Assembly (NCBI RefSeq): GCF_002311515.1
Contig: NZ_DCAO01000044.1
Coordinates: 94,946-105,020, forward strand
Reading direction: 5' to 3'
Length of the DNA stretch: 10,075 nucleotides
Origin: Thalassospira sp. UBA1131
Lineage (GTDB): Bacteria; Pseudomonadota; Alphaproteobacteria; Rhodospirillales; Thalassospiraceae
Shown here: piece after piece, positions 1 to 6,521 of the stretch
Layout: each line of letters opens with the position of its first letter
Position numbering within the stretch: the first letter of the stretch is position 1
Notes under the pieces: model-generated
Databases searched by the model: none
What the model was told of the DNA's origin: nothing
The model's input: the letters and a program-made list of their open reading frames with translations, nothing else
Translations under genes and position numbers: made by a program

Positions 1-2
1 AA

Positions 3-752
3 AGCGGATCTGTTTCCGATGCCGACGGGCAGCGCGATTGTTCGCGTCTGGTTGCGTCGGGCAATCCGGATTACCCGCCCTATCTCTGGGTGGCCAAGGA
101 TGGCCATACCCTGCAAGGTGCTGCTGCCGACTTCATCAAACGGGCCGGCGAACTGGCCGGTGTTGAAGTCGATGTCGTCTATTCGGGCAACTGGGGCCGT
201 GTGCAGCAACATATGCGCGACGGAACGATCGATCTGATCGCCGGTGCCTTTCTGACCCTGCCGCGTCTCGAATATATGGATTATTTCTATCCCGCTTTTC
301 AGGGCACGCGCACCATGATCTGGACGCGCGACAATCTTGATCTGCGCTACAGCCAGTGGTCCGATCTGGTCGGGATCGATGGTCTGACCGTGATCAATAA
401 CAGTTTCGGGCAGGCGTTCGATACCTATGCCCGCCACAACCTGACCATCAGCGAAGTGCCAAGCCTCGAACAAGGCTTGCAGATGCTCTCGCTTGGTCGG
501 GCGGAATACCTGATTTACGAAGAATTCCCCGGCAAGGCCGTGGCCGCCCACGAAAACATCACCAATATCCGCAGCTACGACACCCCGGTCAGCACCGAAA
601 ATCTCTATCTGACCATGTCGCACAAATCGGAATGCAACACCGGCGAACTGCGCGGCCGCCTGTCGCGTGCCGTCTTCGATCTCGTCTCCCGTAATGTGAT
701 GACCGAAATGCTCGAAGCCAGCATCCAGGAATGGGGCGACCAGACCAACTGA
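3..752 (+). CDS. Periplasmic solute-binding protein, family 3 (amino-acid type), 5' end missing
   Basis: The reading frame is open from the left edge to a TGA at 750-752, so about 249 C-terminal residues are seen and the true start lies outside the window. An internal GTG at 90 is not a convincing start, because the recognisable domain already begins before it with LVASGNPDYPPYLW, the usual first strand of SBP_bac_3 proteins. Further family features are GAAADFIKRAGELAGVEV (lobe 1), a DLIAGAFLTLPRLEYMDYF block (the 'D-x-i-x-g-x-t-p-R' ligand region, followed by the F/Y-x-x-P segment) and a central QGLQMLSLGRAEYLIYE stretch. Proteins of this kind bind small polar solutes such as amino acids in the periplasm and deliver them to ABC permeases or act as sensors. 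No permease is visible here, so the ligand is unknown. The last five codons (D-Q-T-N-stop) form the first unit of a 15-bp tandem array. Confidence 0.85.
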   Translation, partial: SGSVSDADGQRDCSRLVASGNPDYPPYLWVAKDGHTLQGAAADFIKRAGELAGVEVDVVYSGNWGRVQQHMRDGTIDLIAGAFLTLPRLEYMDYFYPAFQGTRTMIWTRDNLDLRYSQWSDLVGIDGLTVINNSFGQAFDTYARHNLTISEVPSLEQGLQMLSLGRAEYLIYEEFPGKAVAAHENITNIRSYDTPVSTENLYLTMSHKSECNTGELRGRLSRAVFDLVSRNVMTEMLEASIQEWGDQTN

Positions 753-962
753 GCCCAAACCAACTAAGGGCAGACCAGCTAGGGGTCCAACCAATTGGGG
801 TCAAACCAACTTGGGTCAGACCAATTAGGGTCAGACCAATTAGGGTCAGACAAACCGGGGTCAAACCAACTCGGGTCAGGCAAACTGGGGTCAGACCAAC
901 CAGGGTCAAACCAACTGGGGCCAGACTAACTGCAGTCAGGCTAGCCAAGGTCAGGCCGACTG
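738..962. repeat. 15-bp tandem repeat array, 15 units, starting inside the 3' end of the solute-binding gene
   Basis: Fifteen head-to-tail 15-bp units occupy 225 bp with no spacers. The consensus is close to GGGTCAGACCAATTA. Units at 813-827 and 828-842 are identical; the others differ by a few, mostly transitional, changes, and the last two (933-962) are the most decayed. The first unit contains the final codons and stop of the upstream gene. Units 1 to 3 align to the consensus with a compensated one-base indel, so the 15-bp phase holds throughout. Because the unit is a multiple of three, several reading frames stay open across the array on both strands. This looks like a minisatellite produced by slippage or unequal recombination. 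A role in 3' mRNA stability or as a protein-binding array is possible but not shown. Confidence 0.93.
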
Positions 963-1038
963 CGGATTGTTGCCGCGCCATACGCGGGATATCTCTGTCG
1001 ACCCGTGGACGAACAGTCCGGATTATTGCGGCACCGAC

Positions 1039-1059
1039 AATGTGAGGATTCCTCACATT
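1039..1059. promoter_or_regulatory. 21-bp perfect palindrome (operator or short hairpin)
   Basis: Arms AATGTGAGGA and TCCTCACATT match perfectly around a single central T at 1049. As RNA it could fold as a 9-bp stem with an ATT loop, but it is followed only by TAATCTATACC, not a T-run, so it is a poor intrinsic terminator. Perfect dyad symmetry around a 1-bp centre fits a dimeric repressor operator better. It lies 77 bp after the tandem array and about 240 bp before the thioesterase start. I do not recognise the regulator. Confidence 0.55.
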
Positions 1060-1206
1060 TAATCTATACCTCTGAAATCATGGGGCGTTTCCGCGGCCAG
1101 CGCGCGAACTGCAATCCGAACCCGTTGAATATCGACGGCTTCACGCCGATTTTGTCTCTATGCTGCCCGCCGCATCAAAAAACCGGTATAGCTATGCGGA
1201 TTTAAT

Positions 1207-1228
1207 TTGACGTTAACGTTAACGTCAA
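1207..1228. promoter_or_regulatory. 22-bp perfect palindrome with three ACGT cores, candidate LiuR-type (MerR family) operator
   Basis: The half site TTGACGTTAAC (1207-1217) is followed directly by its exact reverse complement (1218-1228). ACGT occurs three times at a 6-bp period (1210, 1216, 1222). The element can therefore be read as two overlapping 16-mers, each with two ACGT cores two bases apart. From memory, LiuR, the MerR-family regulator of leucine/isovalerate catabolism in proteobacteria, recognises palindromes built on paired ACGT cores. The first target gene cluster downstream includes isovaleryl-CoA dehydrogenase, which fits. The regulator gene is not in this window, so the assignment rests on motif resemblance and context. 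Confidence 0.6.
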
Positions 1229-1236
1229 CTACAACA
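1207..1236 (+). promoter_or_regulatory. Candidate sigma-70 promoter for the thioesterase-ivd-thiolase operon
   Basis: TTGACG (1207-1212, 5 of 6 to the -35 consensus) and TACAAC (1231-1236, 4 of 6 to the -10 consensus) are separated by 18 bp. The spacer and the -35 are almost wholly made of the 22-bp palindrome. A regulator dimer sitting between -35 and -10 is the classical MerR-family geometry. Transcription would start near 1243, giving a leader of about 57 nt before the ATG at 1300. Confidence 0.45.
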
Positions 1237-1299
1237 GAGTCGCATCATATCCCGGTGTGTTTGATCCTCATCGCGCCGGTTTCACCACAGGATCGCGAC

Positions 1300-1764
1300 A
1301 TGGCCTCGTTTGAACCGCAAAATCCCGATTACGTCGCCGAAGTGCGCCGGCGTTTCGCCCAGCAGCCCTACAATCTGTCGATCGGGGCCGAGGTTTCTGA
1401 TGTCAAACCGGGCCGGGTCGAGGTGATTGTGCCAACGCGGCCTGATTTGTTGCAGCATAACGGCTATTTCCATGGCGGTCTGATCGCCGGGCTCGCCGAT
1501 ATCGCCGGTGGTTTTGCCGGCTGGAGTTTGGTCGAGGCCGATCAGGGCATGCTGACGATTGAATACAAACTCAACATCGTCGCACCGGGCATGGGCGATC
1601 AGTTGCGCGCGGTTGGCGAGGTGGTTTCACGGGGTCGGTCGATCATTGTCACCCGCATCGATGTCTTTGGTATGAGGAATACCGAAAAGGTCCTCTGTGC
1701 GACGTCGCTTCAGACGCTCAAGGTGATGAAGCTTCCGCCGGAATTACTCACCAGCGCCGCATAA
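1300..1764 (+). CDS. PaaI-family hotdog-fold acyl-CoA thioesterase
   Basis: This 154-residue cytoplasmic protein has the length and core of the PaaI/DUF4442 hotdog thioesterases, which hydrolyse acyl-CoA thioesters and often clear dead-end CoA esters. The signature is N54-G-x-x-H58-G-G-x-x-x-x-L-A-D-I-A (residues 54-69), containing the conserved HGG turn and the helix that packs against the CoA ester. The later block TIEYKLNIVAPG (residues 84-95) is the typical central strand region. The start was set at ATG 1300 because AGGA at 1289-1292 lies 7 nt upstream; the frame runs back to a TTG at 1207, but that lies in the operator palindrome and the extra residues look non-coding. It is 58 bp upstream of isovaleryl-CoA dehydrogenase on the same strand and probably shares its transcript. 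Substrate is not predictable; isovaleryl-CoA or 3-methylcrotonyl-CoA relief is a reasonable guess. Confidence 0.85.
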   Translation: MASFEPQNPDYVAEVRRRFAQQPYNLSIGAEVSDVKPGRVEVIVPTRPDLLQHNGYFHGGLIAGLADIAGGFAGWSLVEADQGMLTIEYKLNIVAPGMGDQLRAVGEVVSRGRSIIVTRIDVFGMRNTEKVLCATSLQTLKVMKLPPELLTSAA

Positions 1765-1822
1765 TCGGGCTGATTATTCACTTTTATCAAATAACCAAAT
1801 TGCGCAGGGCAGGAACAGTAAC

Positions 1823-2995
1823 ATGGCATTTTTCGACTTCCCCGGACTGAAATTCGATCTTGGCGAAACCGCGGACGCCATCCGCGAAACCGTCTCGTCA
1901 TTTGCCGAGGCCGAAATCGCCCCACGCGCGGCCGAGATTGATGCCAGCAACCACTTCCCCAATGATCTGTGGCGCAAATTCGGTGATCTTGGCCTGCTCG
2001 GTATGACCGTGTCCGAAGAAGACGGCGGTACAGGCCTTGGATACCTTGAACATGTCATCGCCATGGAAGAAATCAGCCGTGCTTCGGCCTCGGTGGCTCT
2101 TTCATACGGTGCGCATTCCAACCTGTGCGTCAACCAGATCAAACGCAATGCCACGGCCGAGCAAAAGGCCAAATACCTGCCCAAACTGATCAGCGGCGAG
2201 CATATCGGCGCGCTGGCGATGAGCGAGCCGGGCGCAGGCTCGGACGTTGTGTCGATGAAGCTTAAGGCCGAGAAAAAGGGCGATCGCTTTATCCTTAATG
2301 GCAACAAGATGTGGATCACCAACGGCCCGGATGCCCATACGCTGGTCGTCTATGCCAAAACCGATCCCGATGCCGGGCCCAAGGGCATTACCGCCTTTAT
2401 CATTGAAAAGACGTTCAAGGGGTTCTCGACGGCGCAAAAACTCGACAAACTGGGGATGCGTGGGTCGAACACCTGCGAACTCGTATTCCAGGATTGCGAA
2501 GTACCCGAGGAAAACATTCTGGGGCAGCTCAATGGCGGTGTGCGGGTTTTGATGAGCGGCCTTGATTACGAACGCGCGGTTCTGGCCGCGGGTCCCACGG
2601 GGATCATGCGCGCCTGCATGGATGTCGTCGTGCCTTATATTCACGAACGCAAACAGTTCGGTAAGGCGATTGGCGAGTTCCAGCTGATGCAGGGCAAGAT
2701 CGCCGATATGTACACCACGATGAATGCGTGTCGTGCCTATGTTTACGAAGTCGCCAAGGCGTGTGATCGCGGGGAAACCTCGCGCAAGGATGCGGCCGGT
2801 GTGATCCTCTATGCTGCCGAAAAGGCAACCTGGATGGCGCTGGAAGCCATTCAGACGCTGGGCGGCAATGGCTATATCAATGAATATCCGACCGGCCGGT
2901 TGCTGCGCGATGCCAAGCTTTACGAAATTGGCGCCGGCACCAGCGAAATCCGCCGCATGCTGATTGGCCGCGAACTGTTTGGCGAAACCGCCTGA
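1823..2995 (+). CDS. ivd: Isovaleryl-CoA dehydrogenase
   Basis: A 390-residue FAD enzyme that oxidises isovaleryl-CoA to 3-methylcrotonyl-CoA in leucine breakdown and passes electrons to electron-transfer flavoprotein. It has the full acyl-CoA dehydrogenase domain order: N-terminal helical domain (about 1-125), beta domain with MSEPGAGSD (133-141) and MWITNG (163-168) for FAD and substrate, and C-terminal helical domain. The subfamily is set by the catalytic base: Glu250 in LMSGLDYERAVLAAGP, matching the helix-G glutamate of isovaleryl-CoA dehydrogenases. At the other usual position, the C-terminal IGAGTSEIRR block, Ala371 replaces the Glu of medium/short-chain enzymes. QTLGGNGYINEYPTGRLLRD (344-363) is near-canonical for the family. 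ATG 1823 is preceded by AGGA at 1811-1814. It is complete, with no odd features. The 3-methylcrotonyl-CoA carboxylase, hydratase and lyase genes are not in the window. Confidence 0.95.
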   Translation: MAFFDFPGLKFDLGETADAIRETVSSFAEAEIAPRAAEIDASNHFPNDLWRKFGDLGLLGMTVSEEDGGTGLGYLEHVIAMEEISRASASVALSYGAHSNLCVNQIKRNATAEQKAKYLPKLISGEHIGALAMSEPGAGSDVVSMKLKAEKKGDRFILNGNKMWITNGPDAHTLVVYAKTDPDAGPKGITAFIIEKTFKGFSTAQKLDKLGMRGSNTCELVFQDCEVPEENILGQLNGGVRVLMSGLDYERAVLAAGPTGIMRACMDVVVPYIHERKQFGKAIGEFQLMQGKIADMYTTMNACRAYVYEVAKACDRGETSRKDAAGVILYAAEKATWMALEAIQTLGGNGYINEYPTGRLLRDAKLYEIGAGTSEIRRMLIGRELFGETA

Positions 2996-3046
2996 GTTCT
3001 GAGCTGAAACCCGAAACTTCGTCCCACGAACAAACGGACCCATACC

Positions 3047-4234
<1,188 letters not shown>

Positions 4235-4397
4235 GTTTTTGGTAAATTATGTGAACGAAGTTACGCCCCTGTGATCAGGCCGTTCGGCTTTCTGATGACA
4301 GAAAACCGTGATCCTGCTATCGGAATTGCGGTTTTGGCGCAGGGGCGCGGCTGCTTGCGCGACACCAACACCGGGGTATCATAGTCAAGGGACAGCC
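4235..4397. other. Intergenic region between thiolase and sbtA, with two inverted repeats
   Basis: Two weak stem-loops are present. The first is ATCAG-GCCG/CGGC-CTGAT (4274-4296), interrupted by a TTT bulge on the 3' side, with a tiny loop around TTCG. The second pairs AAAACCG (4302-4308) with CGGTTTT (4329-4335) over 20 nt. Either could help end the thiolase transcript, but neither has a proper T-run. A TATCAT hexamer (4377-4382), 16 bp after TTGCGC (4355-4360), resembles a promoter but lies too near the ATG to be persuasive. The frame extends back to GTG 4308 but that part looks non-coding. Confidence 0.4.
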
Positions 4398-5372
4398 ATG
4401 CAAGATGTGTTGAGCCTGGCGGCGCAAAATCTTCTGTCGCCCATCGTTCTTTTCTTTGTTCTGGGGGTGGGGGCTGCCCTTGCGCGATCGGATCTGACGA
4501 TCCCGGAAGCCGTCGCCAAAGGCATTTCGCTTTATCTTCTGTTTGCCATTGGCTTCAAGGGCGGGGTGGCGGTCTCAAATAACGGGATCGACCTGACACT
4601 TGGCATGACCCTGATGGCGGGCGTGATCCTGTCCTTTGTCTTGCCCTTCATTGCCTTTGCGCTTTTGCGCTGGATATCGCAACTGAGCAGAACAGATGCT
4701 GCTGCGGTCGCAGGGCATTATGGCTCGATCTCGATCGTGACCTTTGTCGCGGCAACCTCGGTCCTGCAAAGTTCGGGCATTGTTGCCGAGGGTTACATGG
4801 TTGCGGTTGCTGCCGCGATGGAGGCACCTGCGATCTTTTCGGCCCTGTTGCTGGTGTCATCGGGCGGCAAGGGCCGGATGGATGGCGCGCTGATCCGTGA
4901 AATCCTGCTGAATGGTTCCATTGTCCTGCTAGTTGGCAGTTTCTTTATCGGTTGGATCACCGGTGCCGAGGGCATGGCCAAGATCGAAGCCCTGATTGTT
5001 TCGCCCTTCCAGGGGGTTCTTTGCCTGTTCCTGCTGGATATGGGGCTGGTTGCAGGGCGCGGCCTTAAACAGGGGCGTGCTGTGTTGCGTCCGGGGCCGC
5101 TTGTTTTCGGGATGTTGATGCCGGTGATCGGTTCGTGCCTTGGATTGGCGTTTGCGCTGATGATCGGGCTGTCGCTTGGTGGTGCGGTGCTGTTGATGGT
5201 GCTGGCCGCCTCGGCAAGTTATATCGCGGTGCCTGCGGCCATGCGTGTTGCCCTGCCAGAGGCCAATCCGTCGGTCTATCTTACGCTGTCGCTTGGCGTG
5301 ACGTTCCCCTTCAACCTGACGCTTGGCATTCCGCTTTATCTTGCGATGGCCAGCGCCGTTCACGGAGGTTAA
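4398..5372 (+). CDS. sbtA: SbtA-type sodium-dependent bicarbonate permease
   Basis: A 324-residue, very hydrophobic inner-membrane protein, probably ten transmembrane helices in two inverted halves. SbtA proteins import bicarbonate with sodium and are best known from cyanobacterial carbon concentration. Family blocks seen: AGHYGSISIVTF (105-116), corresponding to the HYGSxS substrate-site segment of the first half; AAAMEAPAI (138-146); and in the second half AASASYIAVPAAMR (270-283), PEANPS (287-292) and LGVTFPFNLTLGIPLY (299-314). It is shorter than cyanobacterial SbtA (about 370 residues), largely in the mid-protein cytoplasmic linker (about 152-170). ATG 4398 has AAGGGA at 4387-4392. sbtB follows after 4 nt and its ribosome site lies inside the end of this gene, so the two are translationally coupled. 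The residue-level match leaves little doubt about family; the transported ion in this organism is inferred. Confidence 0.9.
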   Translation: MQDVLSLAAQNLLSPIVLFFVLGVGAALARSDLTIPEAVAKGISLYLLFAIGFKGGVAVSNNGIDLTLGMTLMAGVILSFVLPFIAFALLRWISQLSRTDAAAVAGHYGSISIVTFVAATSVLQSSGIVAEGYMVAVAAAMEAPAIFSALLLVSSGGKGRMDGALIREILLNGSIVLLVGSFFIGWITGAEGMAKIEALIVSPFQGVLCLFLLDMGLVAGRGLKQGRAVLRPGPLVFGMLMPVIGSCLGLAFALMIGLSLGGAVLLMVLAASASYIAVPAAMRVALPEANPSVYLTLSLGVTFPFNLTLGIPLYLAMASAVHGG

Positions 5373-5376
5373 TCCC

Positions 5377-5688
5377 ATGGAAAAGCATGATGCCAAACGC
5401 GTGGCGATCATTATCGAAGCCATTATGGAAAGCCGCCTGCATCAGGCGCTTGAGGGTGCGGGGGTTACGGGCTTTTCCGTGCTGCCAGTACTTGGCGGAT
5501 CGGGGCGGTCAGGCAGTTGGAGCCGCGATGATACCGTATCGCGTGGCGGCGGCATGGTTCAGGTGATCTGTATCATCCGCCCGGAGAAGCTTGACCGGAT
5601 GCTTGAGGCCGCGTTCGAGGTGGTGGATCGTCACATCGGTGTTGTCACGATCAGTGACTGTCAGGTGCTGCGCGCGGATCGTTTCTAG
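5377..5688 (+). CDS. sbtB: SbtB-like PII-family regulator of the bicarbonate permease
   Basis: A 103-residue soluble protein of the PII-like (GlnB superfamily) fold. SbtB trimers bind adenine nucleotides, including cAMP, and plug or modulate SbtA from the cytoplasmic side. The sequence shows a ferredoxin-like core beginning KRVAIIIEAIMESRLHQALE (7-26), then the T-loop region VLPVLGGSGRSGSWSRDD (35-52), followed by GGGMVQVICIIRPEKLDRML, and a closing VTISDCQVLRADRF (90-103). Gene order directly after sbtA supports the name. Start ATG 5377 was chosen for the GGAGG at 5364-5368, 8 nt upstream; the frame extends further back inside sbtA but without a better site. It stops at ADRF and so lacks the C-terminal Cys-containing loop (R-loop) described for some cyanobacterial SbtB proteins. 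Confidence 0.87.
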   Translation: MEKHDAKRVAIIIEAIMESRLHQALEGAGVTGFSVLPVLGGSGRSGSWSRDDTVSRGGGMVQVICIIRPEKLDRMLEAAFEVVDRHIGVVTISDCQVLRADRF

Positions 5689-5785
5689 GAACGTCAGGGT
5701 TTGGTTGTCTGCAAAACAAAGGAGATCGCACGTTTAGAACGGTTCGAAAGGTTGGAATGGGGGCTATCAACTTGGGCAATTTGGT

Positions 5786-5818
5786 CCTATTTTGTCGACA
5801 GCGTTATGACAGAATAGG
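5786..5818 (+). promoter_or_regulatory. Inverted repeat overlapping the carbonic anhydrase ribosome site
   Basis: CCTATTTTGTC (5786-5796) pairs with GACAGAATAGG (5808-5818): 10 of 11 Watson-Crick pairs plus one G-U in RNA, with an 11-nt loop. The 3' arm includes the first bases of the AGGGGA ribosome site (5816-5821) of the carbonic anhydrase gene that starts at 5831. As RNA it could hide the site; as DNA it could be an operator for a dimeric regulator. It is not followed by a T-run, so termination is unlikely. Confidence 0.5.
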
Positions 5819-5830
5819 GGACTTCGCGAG

Positions 5831-6451
5831 ATGTCAAAGCCAACCGTTGATCGGATGCTTGCCGGGTTCAAGAGCTTTAAGGCGATGTATTATGATCAGC
5901 GCCCGGAACGCGTCGAGGACCTGGTCAATATGGGCCAGCGACCGGAAGTTCTTCTGATTGCCTGTTCTGATTCCCGCGTTGATCCCGCCATCCTGACCAA
6001 TGCCGAACCGGGCGAGATGTTTGTCATCCGTAACGTGGCAAACCTTGTCCCGCCCTATGAGCCCGATGAGAATTACCACGGGACGTCGTCGGCGATCGAA
6101 TTTGCGGTGCGTGACCTGAAGGTCAGGGACATCGTCATTCTGGGCCATTCGGCGTGCGGTGGCATGGAGGCTCTGGTCGAGCACGGCGAAGCGGGCAAGG
6201 TGCCGGACCGTGACTTTATCGGCGAGTGGGTCAGCATTTCGAAATGCTGTCTCGAACATGGCCCGGATGTCGACAAGGTATCGCGTCATTCGATCCGTAA
6301 CTCGCTGCAAAACCTGATGTCGTTCCCGTTCATCAAGGAACGGGTCGAGGCCGGTGACCTCAAGCTGCATGGCTGGTGGTACGGCATGAAAGAAGGGATC
6401 CTGTGGCGCTTTGATGCCGCGCAGGACAAATTTGTTCAGGGCGAAGAGTAA
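5831..6451 (+). CDS. Beta-class carbonic anhydrase
   Basis: A 206-residue zinc enzyme interconverting carbon dioxide and bicarbonate. The zinc ligands are in the standard places: Cys45 in ACSDSRVDP (44-52), with the Asp47-Arg49 catalytic dyad, and His106 and Cys109 in LGHSACGGMEAL (104-115). GEMFVIRNVANLVPP (61-75) is the usual dimer/active-site strand, and LKLHGWWYGMKEGILW near the C-terminus is typical of bacterial beta enzymes. No signal peptide is seen, so it is cytoplasmic. The ATG follows AGGGGA at 5816-5821. It lies 142 bp after sbtB. Sitting beside a bicarbonate importer, it may set the bicarbonate pool for carboxylases, or recycle CO2 leaking out of the cell. All catalytic residues are intact. 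Confidence 0.95.
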   Translation: MSKPTVDRMLAGFKSFKAMYYDQRPERVEDLVNMGQRPEVLLIACSDSRVDPAILTNAEPGEMFVIRNVANLVPPYEPDENYHGTSSAIEFAVRDLKVRDIVILGHSACGGMEALVEHGEAGKVPDRDFIGEWVSISKCCLEHGPDVDKVSRHSIRNSLQNLMSFPFIKERVEAGDLKLHGWWYGMKEGILWRFDAAQDKFVQGEE

Positions 6452-6453
6452 GC

Positions 6454-6491
6454 CCGGTCTGATGACAACGATCTTCTGATCGCAGGACCGG
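6454..6491 (+). terminator. Two-part hairpin between carbonic anhydrase and acyl-CoA dehydrogenase
   Basis: CCGGTC (6454-6459) pairs with GACCGG (6486-6491), and within it CGATC (6469-6473) pairs with GATCG (6478-6482) around a TTCT loop. The structure begins two bases after the carbonic anhydrase stop. There is no T-run after it, so it may be a weak or Rho-assisted terminator, an mRNA 3' stabiliser, or a spacer element. The next gene starts 30 bp later, so some read-through is expected. Confidence 0.4.
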
Positions 6492-6521
6492 ACATCGCCT
6501 GTAAGTGGGAGGATGGCCGTC

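Larger units (their letters stand above)
963..1299. other. Intergenic region upstream of the thioesterase-dehydrogenase operon
   Basis: Together with the tandem array this makes a 547-bp stretch (753-1299) in which I see no credible gene. The short open frames here have GTG or TTG starts, no ribosome site and repeat-derived or low-complexity composition. It holds two perfect palindromes, at 1039-1059 and 1207-1228, and a candidate promoter, each listed separately. An A-rich patch and ATAGCTAT palindromic octamer near 1178-1195 precede the second palindrome. Confidence 0.7.

Noticed and set aside
738..962. CRISPR array
   Set aside because: Units are 15 bp, directly adjoining, with no spacers, and no cas genes are nearby.
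731..1045. 104-residue plus-strand frame rich in V-R/K-P-T/I-R repeats
   Set aside because: Translation of the tandem array in another frame, starting inside the upstream gene with no ribosome site.
589..1056. 155-residue minus-strand frame with pentapeptide-like repeats, as a gene
   Set aside because: It overlaps the solute-binding gene antisense, has no ribosome site, and its repeats follow simply from the 15-bp unit. Kept only as an observation.
1207..1299. Longer thioesterase starting at TTG 1207
   Set aside because: The TTG is part of the operator palindrome and -35 element; ATG 1300 has a well-placed AGGA.
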